64,000 nucleotides of DNA from assembly GCF_021026295.1 (NCBI RefSeq), contig NZ_JAJNDA010000007.1, positions 62,001-126,000 of the forward strand. Direction: 5' to 3'. Below the pieces are notes generated by a model, which was given only the letters and a program-made list of their open reading frames with translations, ran no database searches and was not told the DNA's origin. Position 1 is the first letter of the stretch. Each line of letters begins with the position of its first letter. Source of the DNA: Actinomycetospora soli (GTDB lineage: Bacteria > Actinomycetota > Actinomycetes > Mycobacteriales > Pseudonocardiaceae). The translations under genes and the position numbers were made by a program. This document shows positions 25,825 through 34,231 of the stretch, one piece after another.

Positions 25825-27257
25825 GACACCTCGGCCTTCGGGGTGAGGCGGACCATCAGCTTGCTGATGCCGCGGACGAAGTTCGACTGTACGTACTCCG
25901 GCTCGTCCACCACCTCGATGTTCTCGAAGCGGGGGAGGAGCTCCTCCCAGAGGATGCGGAGCTGGAGCTCGGCCAGTCGGTTGCCCATGCACCGGTGGAC
26001 ACCGAACCCGAACGCGATGTGGTTGCGCGCGTTCTTCCGGTCGATGATCAGCTCCTCGGGCCGGTCGAAAACGCGTTCGTCGCGATTGCCCGAGGCGTAC
26101 CACATCACCAGCTTGTCGCCCTTTCGGATGAACTGGCCGTTCAAGATGGTGTCGCACGTCGCCACCCGCCGCATGTACGCCAGGGGGGTCTGCCAACGGA
26201 TGATCTCGGAGACCATGTTCGGGATGAGGTCGGGGTTCGCCTTCAGCTTCTCGAACTGGTCCGGGAACCGGTTCAGCGCCAGCACGCCGCCACTCATGGA
26301 GTTCCGGGTCGTGTCGTTTCCGCCGATGATGAGCAGGATCAGGTTTCCGAGGAACTCCATCGGGCGGTCGATCAGGTCCTTGGTGTCCTCGTTGCTCTGC
26401 AGCATCGTGATGAGGTCGAAGCCCGGCTCCTCGCCCGCTGCGCGACGAGCCGCCTTGTCGTGCCACAACGCGCTGAGGCCCTTGGCGGCGTCGAGCATGC
26501 CGCGGAACACCTCGTCGTTGTCCGACTGACCACCGTTCGCCTGCTCCATAGAACCTGCGAGGTCGGACCACTCGACCAGCTTGCGGCGCTGGTCGTAGGG
26601 GAAGTCGAGCAGAGTCGCGAGCATGCGGGCAGTCAGCTCGATCGAGACGTCCTGCACCCAGTTGAAGGGTCGGTCGGTCGGGAGGTCGTCGAGGACCTCC
26701 CGCACCCGGGATCGGATGAGGCCCTCCATCTCGCGGAGGTTCTTGGGCGCGACGACGCCTTGGACCGCTGCCCGCTGCTGGTCGTGACGCGGCGGGTCCA
26801 TCGCGATGAACATCGCGACGTCCATGAAGCGCGGTGGCTCCCCGATGATGATGAAGGGTTCGGCCGAGAAGACCTCGTGATTTTTGTCGACGGTGATGAT
26901 GTCGGCGTGGCGCGTGACCGACCAGAACGGCCCGAACGGACTCTCGGGTCGGAAGTGCACCGGCGCCTCGTTGCGGACGCGCTCCGCATACTCGGCCCAC
27001 CGGCCCTGCCGGTAGAGGAACGGGTTGCTGAGGTCGATGTCGGCGAGGGCGACGTCGGCGGCGGGCGGGATCGGCGTCTCGGTGAAGATCTTGTCGTCAC
27101 CGGTCACCATGCGACGTGTCTTGTCGTAGAGTTGAGCGCCCCGGAGCAGGACATTCATGGGGAGGGCTGACTGGGCTGCCTCGGCAGCGGACTGCACGGA
27201 GTCGCCGGCTGACCTCATCGTGCTGATGATCGTCTGCGAGAGCGTCTTCATGGTCAT
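25821..27257 (-). CDS. CYP153-type P450 alkane/fatty acid omega-hydroxylase
   Basis: 478 residues from ATG 27257, with GGAGGA upstream; the frame reaches 27449 but the extra part is antisense to the ferredoxin. I-helix IGGNDTTRNSMSGG near 312, heme loop FGFGVHRCMGNRLAE with cysteine 423, plus the CYP153 hallmarks FWSVTRHADI, MFIAMDPPRHD and MWYASGNRDE. CYP153 enzymes oxidise medium-chain alkanes, limonene and fatty acids at the terminal carbon. The ferredoxin-P450-reductase order and the divergent AraC regulator agree with known CYP153 loci. Confidence 0.93.
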   Translation of the reverse strand: MTMKTLSQTIISTMRSAGDSVQSAAEAAQSALPMNVLLRGAQLYDKTRRMVTGDDKIFTETPIPPAADVALADIDLSNPFLYRQGRWAEYAERVRNEAPVHFRPESPFGPFWSVTRHADIITVDKNHEVFSAEPFIIIGEPPRFMDVAMFIAMDPPRHDQQRAAVQGVVAPKNLREMEGLIRSRVREVLDDLPTDRPFNWVQDVSIELTARMLATLLDFPYDQRRKLVEWSDLAGSMEQANGGQSDNDEVFRGMLDAAKGLSALWHDKAARRAAGEEPGFDLITMLQSNEDTKDLIDRPMEFLGNLILLIIGGNDTTRNSMSGGVLALNRFPDQFEKLKANPDLIPNMVSEIIRWQTPLAYMRRVATCDTILNGQFIRKGDKLVMWYASGNRDERVFDRPEELIIDRKNARNHIAFGFGVHRCMGNRLAELQLRILWEELLPRFENIEVVDEPEYVQSNFVRGISKLMVRLTPKAEVS

Positions 27258-27271
27258 GTCTCCTCCACCCG

Positions 27272-27592
27272 TCACATCTGGAATTCGGGGACCTGGACGA
27301 CGAGTCCGTCCCATTTCTCTGCCGCCGTCATCTGGCACGCGAGTCGCGAGGTGGGGTGACGCTCGGGGTTCATCGCCAGCATCTCCTCCTCGACCTCGGT
27401 GGACATGCCCACGGTGTCGGTCCAGGCGGGATCGACGACGATGTGGCACGTGCCGCAGGCCGCCTCCCCGCCGCAGTCGCCGTCGATGCCAGGCACTCCG
27501 TTGTCGACCGCGATCTGCATCAGAGAGCGGTCGTCGTCGAGCGGAACCTCGTGGCTCTCACCCTCATGGGTGACAAAGGTGACACTGGACAT
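27272..27592 (-). CDS. 2Fe-2S ferredoxin of the P450/adrenodoxin type
   Basis: 106 residues from ATG 27592, with AAGGAG six bases upstream; ATG 27619 is an in-frame alternative. Cluster ligands are in GDCGGEAACGTCH and SRLACQM. First gene of the CYP153 operon, 14 nt before the P450. Electron carrier between reductase and P450. Confidence 0.93.
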   Translation of the reverse strand: MSSVTFVTHEGESHEVPLDDDRSLMQIAVDNGVPGIDGDCGGEAACGTCHIVVDPAWTDTVGMSTEVEEEMLAMNPERHPTSRLACQMTAAEKWDGLVVQVPEFQM

Positions 27593-27673
27593 GAGCGGCT
27601 CCTTCTGGGACTGCGACATCGGTAGTCGCCAGTGTCGATCGGAAGGGTCCTCGCCACCAGAGGAGAGCGGTGC

Positions 27674-27685
27674 CACAATGTTGTG
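27674..27685. promoter_or_regulatory. Inverted repeat CACAA-TG-TTGTG in the divergent ferredoxin/AraC region
   Basis: A perfect 5-bp dyad with a 2-bp centre sits 28 nt before the AraC start codon and 82 nt before the ferredoxin start codon. It is the only clear palindrome in the 120-bp divergent interval. It could be a regulator site; clear -35/-10 boxes were not identified. Confidence 0.35.
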
Positions 27686-27712
27686 AATACAGCTCATGGG
27701 GGACACGGCACG

Positions 27713-28714
27713 ATGAACCCGACGGACACCGGGATGCCTCCGATCGCGTTGCTCCAGCTGCTCGAGCACGGCTCGCTCGGCCCGACCGTGACAAGCGAGC
27801 TCCTCGACATCATGACTCGGGAGGGAGTCGACCTCGAGTTATTGATCAGGCGCGGTGAGCAGATTCCGCTGCGGTGGTTCCGTGAGGTCTACCCCGGCCT
27901 CGATGTGGACCGGGCGACCATCGTGGGACTCTCGGTGGCAGGTGAAGCCCAGCTGACCACCTTCGGTGCGTTGACCCTCCCGCTCATCAGTGCCGGCTCG
28001 GTCGCCGACGTGGTGGAGCTCCTCGCCTACCTGCCGATCATCTCGACGGCTCTTCACCCGCAGGTCCAACCCAGTGATGGCGGCTTGACCATCGGACTCT
28101 CCGGACACACGAACGACGCCGCCCTGGACTCCCTGGTGGTCGCTTACGGCGGGTACGCGCTCCTACGGCTCCTCGACATGCTGACCGGGCCGGTCCCGGA
28201 CCTCGCCCTCAGACTCAATTGGCCCGCGCCGGCGTCGCTTCCGCCGGAGCAGATCCCGGACGGCCGCATCGGCTTCGGTGCGCCTGCCTCGTACGTGCAC
28301 ATCCCAGCGGGAAGACTGGATGAAGTCTGTCGCTTCTCCGACCCCGTCGCGTACCGAGTCTCTGTCGACAACCTCGGACGAGCACTCGCGGCGCGATCCG
28401 GTCGGGCGTCGACGACCGAGCAGGTGACCCGGCTCGTCGAGCGGGACCCCGCCAGCGCCGGCATCCAGGCCGTAGCACTCGACTTGGCCCTCTCGGTCAG
28501 CACACTCAAGCGGCGGCTCGCGCACGAGGGCACGACCTTCCGTCAACTTCAGCAATCCGTGTTGCAGGCCCGGGCGACGCTACGTCTGCTCGACACTTCC
28601 TTGCCGGTGAGCGAGATCGCCGCCGAACTCGGCTACAGCGACGTCGCGAACTTCTCCCACGCATTCAAGCGTTGGACCGGCCGTTCGCCGAGGGAGTTCC
28701 AAGCTCGTTCATGA
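27713..28714 (+). CDS. AraC-family regulator of the arabinose-binding-domain subtype
   Basis: 333 residues from ATG 27713. The N-terminal two thirds match the AraC-binding domain subtype seen in OruR, AlkR and ArgR-like regulators. The C-terminal DNA-binding domain shows LALSVSTLKRRLAHEGTTF and VSEIAAELGYSDVANFSHAF with FKRWTGRSPREF. Regulators of this subtype next to CYP153 or alkB genes respond to alkanes or fatty acids, so it very likely activates the divergent ferredoxin-P450-reductase operon. Confidence 0.9.
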   Translation: MNPTDTGMPPIALLQLLEHGSLGPTVTSELLDIMTREGVDLELLIRRGEQIPLRWFREVYPGLDVDRATIVGLSVAGEAQLTTFGALTLPLISAGSVADVVELLAYLPIISTALHPQVQPSDGGLTIGLSGHTNDAALDSLVVAYGGYALLRLLDMLTGPVPDLALRLNWPAPASLPPEQIPDGRIGFGAPASYVHIPAGRLDEVCRFSDPVAYRVSVDNLGRALAARSGRASTTEQVTRLVERDPASAGIQAVALDLALSVSTLKRRLAHEGTTFRQLQQSVLQARATLRLLDTSLPVSEIAAELGYSDVANFSHAFKRWTGRSPREFQARS

Positions 28715-28762
28715 GACGTCGACGGTCGGCGAGCGCCATCTACTAGCCGACAACTCCGTCGG

Positions 28763-28936
28763 ACGGATCATCGACCGGTGGGACCGGCTCCTTGCTCGAA
28801 CACACCACCTCGCGGTCAGCCTGCTCGACCGGCTCCTGCGCTTCGCCCACGTCGTCGACACCGGCGGCGAGTCCTACCACATGCGCCAAGCCCGAACGAA
28901 AGGAGCCAAGCCGACCCAACAGCAGCTGTACTCCTT
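28763..28936 (+). pseudogene. IstB (IS21-type ATPase) C-terminal remnant
   Basis: About 58 codons. SLLDRLLRFAHVVDTGGESY followed by HMRQAR matches the extreme C-terminus of IstB helper proteins, where a DRLLHH-type segment and a GxSYRL motif close the domain. No start, no Walker motifs and no partner transposase remain. It marks a former IS21-family insertion at the left edge of the decayed region. Confidence 0.55.
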
Positions 28937-29339
28937 CCGATCGGGGCCTTCACCTGGCCACCAGGGGGCACCACCAACTGGCTGTCTACAGTCGCGGGCA
29001 GGTCAGCGCGAGGAAGTGCCGCCCGTCGACCTTCGACATCGAGCGTGGTGGGTCCGTGCCTCGCACGCCAGACCGGCACCACGTGATCGGATTGCGGTCA
29101 AACCTCGACGAGGACCGACCTCGTCCGATGCGCCAGCGAAGCAACGAGGCGGGCGATGTTCGCATCACAGCGGGACCCTGGGGTCGTGTTCGTCGAGTTG
29201 GCTTAGGGCTGCGCCTTCCAATCTCGCCGATGTCGGCATCGCCGGGGCGACCGAACACTCGACGAGGTATGTGGACCTCAGCGCGGACACCCTGTAGCAG
29301 GACTACAGCAAGGCCTGCGCGAGCGCCGGCCTCAATGTA
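28937..29339. other. Region without a recognisable gene
   Basis: Open frames exist on both strands but none has a ribosome site or family motif. It separates the IstB remnant from the resolvase-site-like module. Probably degraded mobile-element sequence. Confidence 0.5.
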
Positions 29340-29502
29340 TTATGTCAGCACAGTGCGGTTGGCGTAAACAAAGCCGGTCTGATAACTTAGATTGTGCCAT
29401 TGAGCGATACGTCGGCGGACTTCCCTTTGCGAGCAATACTGCGATAACGCGGAATATCACAGTACCGGCTCGGCTGACTCCCCTTCAGAGAAGCTGACAT
29501 AA
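29340..29502 (+). repeat. Resolvase-site-like module, left copy
   Basis: Unusually AT-rich for this window. Bounded by TTATGTCA (29340-29347) and its exact reverse complement TGACATAA (29495-29502). Inside are GATAACTTAGATTGTG at 29381-29396, 41 nt from the left box start, then CATTGAG (29398) and TGCGATAACGCGG (near 29440). The right copy at 43801 shares the outer boxes, the 41-nt offset, GATAACTTAGATT and the other words, in the same orientation. Half-site-like TGTC/GATAA words resemble serine-resolvase subsites of Tn3-family elements; a miniature inverted-repeat element is the alternative. Confidence 0.55.
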
Positions 29503-29616
29503 CGTGCGAGCTCGGACGGGGACGGAAGCTCCATTTCGCGGAGCCTCCAGTTTCACTTTACGAAGTTGACACGGTGCTTCCGGTTGCAGGCTCGAGGGGC
29601 AGGCCGACTGCTGGGG

Positions 29617-30042
29617 CTAGAACAGGAGGCGCTCGGCGATGAGCAGCACCCCGACGATGGTCATGATGGCTCCGGAGGTTCGGCTGACGGCCCGGGCGAG
29701 ACGGGGTCGGGTGGTGAGCCAGCGTGCGGCGAGGGTGCCCAGAGCGAGGGAGACCACGAGGCAGGTGGCCACGTAGGTCAGGCCGAGGACGCCGAGCTGA
29801 CCGGCGACCGGCCAGGCGCGGCCGGGGTCGGCGAACTGCGGCATGAGGGACACGAACAGCAGCAGCGACTTCGGGTTCAGCCCGCTGACCCCGATGCCCC
29901 GGGCGAAGGTCGACCGGTTCGCGGGCGGCGACTCGACCTGCGCGCCAGGAACGGGGGAGAGGACCGGGGCGGCGGGGCGGGCGAACGTTCTCGCGCCGGC
30001 CCAGATCAGGTAGGCGCGACTCCATGCTGCGGCTACGGCCAT
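29617..30042 (-). pseudogene. LysE/RhtB exporter, N-terminally truncated
   Basis: About 141 residues of a family that normally has about 205. The preserved part includes the conserved GIGVSGLNPKSLLLFVSLMPQF segment (central NPK motif) and the last three membrane helices, ending LLIAERLLF. The first two helices are missing and replaced by unrelated sequence at about 30030, where plus-strand remnants begin. Intact family members export amino acids. Confidence 0.75.
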
Positions 30043-30164
30043 CCGCGGTCGACCGGCTCCAACTGCAGGAGACCTTCACCCGCGACCTCGTTGCCGTCGC
30101 GCGCACCCGCACCGCCTCGCGCCCCTCCATCGCCGCACTTCTGCAGTTGCTCAGCGAGCCATGA
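30024..30164 (+). pseudogene. Possible LysR-type regulator C-terminal fragment
   Basis: 46 codons ending RDLVAVARTRTASRPSIAALL and LQLLSEP before TGA. The pattern resembles the last strand and helix of LysR substrate-binding domains, and LysR genes are often divergent from lysE. The match is short, so this call is tentative. It abuts the truncated lysE end. Confidence 0.3.
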
Positions 30165-30192
30165 GTACAGGGTCTTCGGGTGCACCAGGACG

Positions 30193-30345
30193 CTGGCGTT
30201 CACCGCCGCAGGCAACAACGTCGAGCTGGCCCTCGTCGTCGTCGTCGCCACCTCGGGCCGCCTTCAGCAGCCAGCCGTGGCTGGGGTCGTCGGCCCGCTG
30301 ATCGAGGTCCCTGTCCTTGTCGGGCTGGTCTATGTCTCGCAGTAG
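30193..30345 (+). pseudogene. ACR3 arsenite efflux permease, C-terminal remnant
   Basis: 50 residues plus stop. LAFTAAGNNVELALVVVVA and AGVVGPLIEVPVLVGLVYVS are the last two conserved segments of ACR3 permeases, nearly unchanged. No start and no upstream helices remain. Together with the CVCDL-type ArsR and the ArsI/CadI remnant at 42.6-43.3 kb it suggests a dismantled arsenic resistance operon. Confidence 0.75.
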
Positions 30346-30400
30346 CCGCGCCGCGCCTGCCCGGGCCCCGTGACGTCCTGCTCGCAGTCGCCCTCCTCAC

Positions 30401-30420
30401 ATTAGTTCGACTAGGCTTAC
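30401..30420 (+). promoter_or_regulatory. ArsR-type operator before the ArsR gene
   Basis: ATTAGTTCGACTAGGC contains TAGT-TCG-ACTA (30403-30413), a short dyad in an AT-rich patch directly upstream of the GTG start at 30426. Short palindromes of this kind are typical autoregulatory sites of ArsR/SmtB proteins. Confidence 0.4.
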
Positions 30421-30425
30421 CGTTC

Positions 30426-30776
30426 GTGTCGACGAACGAAGATGGTGGATTGGGGCTGTTGGGAGACCCCAGTCGACGCGCGATCTTCGAGCTGCTGGCA
30501 CGCCAGCCCTGCTCGGTGCAGGAACTCGCCAACCGACTCCCGATCAGCCGACCCGCGGTATCCCAGCACCTCAAACTGCTCCACGACGGCGGGCTGGTCA
30601 CGCGCACGGCCCAGGGCACCCGACGCATCTATCGACTCAACCCCGACGGCGTGGCCGCGCTGCGCGCGTGGTTCGACGGGGTGTGGAGCGACGCCCTGAT
30701 CGCCTTCGCGAAGACCGCCGACGCCGCCCCGTACGGCCCCCGACCCGACCCCGACGCCCATCCGGAGGACTCATGA
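30426..30776 (+). CDS. ArsR-family winged-helix regulator (non-metal type)
   Basis: 116 residues from GTG 30426. The winged helix is clear: GDPSRRAIFELLARQPCSV, ELANRLPISRPAVSQHLKLL, then GTRRIYRLNPDGV. It lacks the CVCDL metal site, and resembles the ArsR subgroup that is cotranscribed with AHSA1-type SRPBCC genes, as is the case here (ATGA overlap). It is the only intact gene of this three-gene unit. Confidence 0.88.
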   Translation: MSTNEDGGLGLLGDPSRRAIFELLARQPCSVQELANRLPISRPAVSQHLKLLHDGGLVTRTAQGTRRIYRLNPDGVAALRAWFDGVWSDALIAFAKTADAAPYGPRPDPDAHPEDS

Positions 30777-31255
30777 CCAGCGGGCCCGCCATCCCTCCAC
30801 TGAGCGGCTCCGTCACCGTGGCGGTTCCGCTGAAGCAGGCGTTCGAAGTGTTCACCAGCCGGTTCGACACCTGGTGGCCGCACCAGTTCCACATCGGGGC
30901 CGCCGAGGTCGACCGGATCGTCTTGGAGCCACGGGTCGGTGGGCGCTGGTACGAGCGCGGAGTGGACGGCAGGGAGTGCGACTGAGGCCGGGTGCTCGTC
31001 TGGGAGCCGCCGCACCGGGTGCTGTTCACCTGGCAGATCAACGGCTCCTTCCAGTTCGACCTCGACCCCGCCCATGCCAGCGAGATCGAGGTCCGTTTTC
31101 GGTCCGAGGGCCCTGACGAGACCGTCGTGGACGTCGAGCACCGCCACCTCGACCGCCTCGTCGGGGGCGGGACCGTCCGCGCCACCATCGAGGGCGGCGG
31201 CGGATGGGCCCTCCTGATCGACGGCTACGCCAACTCCGTGGGAGAGCAGCGATGA
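30773..31255 (+). pseudogene. AHSA1-like SRPBCC-domain gene with an internal TGA
   Basis: 160 codons would encode a normal-length SRPBCC protein. The frame is intact on both sides of a TGA at 30983-30985: the left part ends GVDGRECD and the right part begins GRVLVWEPPHRVLFTWQI. Family members have Trp here (ECDWG), so TGG to TGA is the simple explanation. Downstream part could be translated from GTG 30992 but would lack the first beta strands. Overlaps the ArsR gene and the next gene by ATGA. Confidence 0.82.
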
Positions 31256-31883
31256 CTGGCCCGAACACCATGAGCCTCGCCCGAAACGAGCGCACGGAGC
31301 TAGCTGAGCTGCTCGCTGACCTCACCCCGGACCAGTGGAACGCCCCGACGCTCTGCGAGCAGTGGCGGGTCCGCGAGCTGGTCGCCCACGTCTACAGCTA
31401 CGAGGACCTCGGATGGGTTCGACTAGCGGTCCGCATGCTGACGGCCGGCGGCAGCGTCGACCGCGCCAACGCGGCCGGGGTCGCCGATCATGCCGACAAG
31501 AGCCCTGACGAGCTCCTGGCCCGCGCCCGCAAACACATCCAGCCCGCGGGGTTGACGTCGATGATGGCGGCCGGATCGCCCTGACCGACGGCATGATCCA
31601 CCAGCAGGACATCCGGCGACCCCTCGGCCTACCCCGCGAGATTCCCGGCGAACGGCTCGTGGCGGCCCTCGACACCGCCCGCACCGCACCCACACTCAGC
31701 GCCACCAAGCTAATCAAGGGGCTCACGCTGCAAGCCACCGATCTCGACTGGAGCACCGGAACCGGTCCCCTGGTCGAAGGCACCGGCGAGGCGCTGCTCA
31801 TGGCGATGGCCGGGCGACGCGGAATCGCCGCCGAGTTCACCGGACCTGGCGCGACGACCCTGGCCGCACGCCTGACCGTCTGA
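31252..31883 (+). pseudogene. TIGR03083-like MDMPI/DinB-fold gene with a frameshift
   Basis: The first frame (ATG 31252) encodes the N-terminal metal-binding domain, including LCEQWRVRELVAHVYS with a conserved His, and stops at 31584. The second frame continues with GGRIALTDGMIHQQDIRRP and is open to 31883. The two frames are offset by one missing base near 31560. Together they give a normal protein of about 210 residues, so this is one gene with a single deletion or a sequencing error. Confidence 0.8.
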
Positions 31884-32002
31884 TGCCTACCGCGGCGCCG
31901 GCCCCGGCGATCCAGTGAGCGGCAGCGAGCCTGGTTCTGAGCTGTTTCGGACGCTGTTCGTCCGGTTCATCGATGTCGACATCGACGCCGGCCATACGGT
32001 GG

Positions 32003-32902
32003 TCATTCCCGACGTCGGGTCGCGAGGCGCACGAGGTCGGCCGCCGGGCCCGTGAGCGGGCGGCCGCGCGGCCAGACCGCGACCAGTCGGCGGTCGAGGT
32101 CCACGCCCGCCACGGGCACCGCGACGAGGGTGCCGGTGGCGAGCTCCCCCGTCACGGCGAGGGAGCTCAGCACGGCGGGCGCCATGCCGTCGACCGCGGC
32201 GGCCTTGATCGCGGTGGTCGACGAGAGCTCCAGGACCGGGTCCGCGAGCTCGCCGACCGCGTGCTCGAGGAACGACCGGGTGCCGGACCCCGCCTCGCGC
32301 GCGACCAGCGGGGTCGCGGCGAGGCGGGCCGCGTCGACCCCGCGACGACGGCCCGCCCACGGGTGGATCGGCGCGACGACCAGCGTGAGCCGGTCGCGGG
32401 CGACGACCTGGTGCTCGAGGTCGTCGGAGACCTCCGGGCCCTCGACGAACCCGATCTCGACGTCCCCGGCGAGGACCGCGGCGACGACGTCGGCGGAGTT
32501 GCGCGACGCGAGCGACACCGACGTCCCCGGGTGCTCGCCCCGGAACGCCACCAGCCAGCGCGGCATGAGGTACTCCGCGACGGTGAGGCTGGCCGCGACC
32601 CGCAGCCGCGCGGCCTGTTCGGTGCGCAGCGACGCGACCCCGACCTCGAGGGCCTCGGCGGCGTCGACCGCGACCCGGGCCCAGTCCGCGACCAGCGCTC
32701 CCGTCGCGGTGAGGCGGGTGCCCCGCGGCGAGCGCTCCAGCAGGGTCACGCCGAGGGCGCCCTCGAGCGCCCGGATGCGAGCACTGACGGCGGCCTGGGA
32801 GACGCCGTGGCGAACCGCGGCGCGGCCCATGCTGCCGAGCTCGGCCACGGACAGGAGGACGTCGTAGGGGCCGAGGTCGACCACTCGCGGGCTCAGGGGC
32901 AC
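32003..32902 (-). CDS. LysR-family regulator
   Basis: 299 residues. The N-terminal helix-turn-helix is in GSMGRAAVRHGVSQAAVSAR followed by the long linker helix, and the LysR substrate domain is complete with CysL/CysB-like features (AREAGSGTRSFLEH, STTAIKAAAVDGMAPAVLS). Divergent from the TDT transporter with 71 nt between start codons. A close paralogue lies at 38682-39725. Likely controls the transporter-malate dehydrogenase unit (inference). Confidence 0.92.
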   Translation of the reverse strand: MPLSPRVVDLGPYDVLLSVAELGSMGRAAVRHGVSQAAVSARIRALEGALGVTLLERSPRGTRLTATGALVADWARVAVDAAEALEVGVASLRTEQAARLRVAASLTVAEYLMPRWLVAFRGEHPGTSVSLASRNSADVVAAVLAGDVEIGFVEGPEVSDDLEHQVVARDRLTLVVAPIHPWAGRRRGVDAARLAATPLVAREAGSGTRSFLEHAVGELADPVLELSSTTAIKAAAVDGMAPAVLSSLAVTGELATGTLVAVPVAGVDLDRRLVAVWPRGRPLTGPAADLVRLATRRRE

Positions 32903-32973
32903 AAACGCAGCTTATGACCCCACGAGGTCCGACCGCCTACTCGATCACCGCGTGGCGGGGCATCGTCATCCCC

Positions 32974-34134
32974 ATGACGACGACGATGGAGCGCCCGGAC
33001 AGCACCGGCCGCCACGAGGTCCCGGAGCCGCACGGGCTCGCTCGCTTCGGCCTGCTGCGGGACCTCGAGCGGCCGGGCGACATGTTCGCGAACCTGGGTC
33101 CGAACTGGTACTCGTCGATCATGGGCACCGGCATCGTCGGCGGTGCCGCCGCGACGCTGCCGATCCAGTTCCCGGGTCTGCGGGTCTTCGGCACCGTCGT
33201 CTGGGGCCTCGCCGCCGTCCTGCTGGTGCTGCTCACCGGCGCGTGGGCCGTGCACTGGACCCGCCACACCGCGACCGCCCGCGGGCACGCCTCGAACCCG
33301 GTGATGGGCCAGTTCTGGGGCGCGGTCGCGATGGGCGTCATGACCGTCGGCGCCGGGGCCGGGTCGCTCGGTGGCGCCGTCCTCGGGACCTCGACGGCGA
33401 TCACGGTCGACTGGGTGCTCTGGAGCGTCGGCACCGTGATCGGTCTGATCACCACCGCGTGGATCCCCCACCGGATGATCACCCAGCACGAGATCGCGCC
33501 GGACGCGGCGTTCGGGGGCTGGCTCATGCCGGTCGTCCCGCCGATGGTCTCGGCCGCGAACGGTGCGCTGCTGGTCGGGCACCTGCCGGCCGGCACGGGG
33601 AAGGAGACGATGCTGCTGGCCTGCTACGCGATGTTCGGGGTCAGCCTGTTCGCCACCCTCGCGATCCTGCCGCAGATCTGGAACAGGCTCGTCGTCCACG
33701 GCACCGGCCCGGCCGCGACCGTGCCGACGATGTGGATCGTCCTCGGCCCGCTCGGGCAGTCGGTGACGGCCGCCAACCTGCTCGGCAACCAGGCCCGGGG
33801 CGTCCTGCCCGAGCCCTACGCGACCGGCGCCGAGGTGTTCGGCCTGCTCTACGGCGTGCCGACCTGGGGGTTCGCCATGGTCTGGATGGCCCTTGCGGCC
33901 GCGGTGACCATCCGGACGGCCCGCCGGAAGCTGCCGTTCGCCCTGACCTGGTGGAGCTTCACCTTCCCCGTCGGCACCGTGGTGACCGGCACCAGCGCCC
34001 TCGCCGCCCGCATGCACCTGCCCGCCTTCGCCTGGGGCGCCCTCGCGCTCTACGTCCTGCTCGTCGCCGCCTGGGCTACCGTCGCCGCCCGCACCGCCCA
34101 CGGCAGCGTGATCCGGGGGCACCTGTTCGCCTGA
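32974..34134 (+). CDS. TDT-family (TehA/SLAC1/Mae1) transporter
   Basis: 386 residues from ATG 32974; an upstream in-frame extension to 32914 overlaps the regulatory gap. Ten hydrophobic segments are visible. The family motif [20 protein letters not shown] opens the membrane part and [23 protein letters not shown] and [13 protein letters not shown] follow. The family moves C4-dicarboxylates, sulfite, tellurite or anions; the adjacent malate dehydrogenase favours a dicarboxylate (inference). Very similar to the next gene, so a tandem duplication. Confidence 0.9.
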   Translation: MTTTMERPDSTGRHEVPEPHGLARFGLLRDLERPGDMFANLGPNWYSSIMGTGIVGGAAATLPIQFPGLRVFGTVVWGLAAVLLVLLTGAWAVHWTRHTATARGHASNPVMGQFWGAVAMGVMTVGAGAGSLGGAVLGTSTAITVDWVLWSVGTVIGLITTAWIPHRMITQHEIAPDAAFGGWLMPVVPPMVSAANGALLVGHLPAGTGKETMLLACYAMFGVSLFATLAILPQIWNRLVVHGTGPAATVPTMWIVLGPLGQSVTAANLLGNQARGVLPEPYATGAEVFGLLYGVPTWGFAMVWMALAAAVTIRTARRKLPFALTWWSFTFPVGTVVTGTSALAARMHLPAFAWGALALYVLLVAAWATVAARTAHGSVIRGHLFA

Positions 34135-34148
34135 CCCGTCTGCGTACC

Positions 34149-34187
34149 GGTTCCGGACCCCAAGGTGCCGCCTTGGGGTCCAGAACC
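34149..34187 (+). terminator. 17-bp stem hairpin between the tandem transporter genes
   Basis: GGTTCCGGACCCCAAGG (34149-34165), loop TGCCG, and a matching arm 34171-34187 with one mismatch. It is the strongest intergenic hairpin between 32 and 36 kb and lies 15 nt after the first transporter stop. No T-run. It may terminate part of the transcripts or stabilise the first message. Confidence 0.6.
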
Positions 34188-34231
34188 GTGACCGAGGCTC
34201 GTCATCGAGCAGGAAAGGGAACACGGCGGAC

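Noticed and set aside
24610-27000. Apparent P450-reductase fusion in one frame
   Set aside because: The P450 is in a different frame and ends at 25821; the reductase starts at GTG 25824. The long frame is a shadow.
30983-30985. TGA as selenocysteine
   Set aside because: The family has Trp, not Cys, at this position and no SECIS-like stem was noticed after it.
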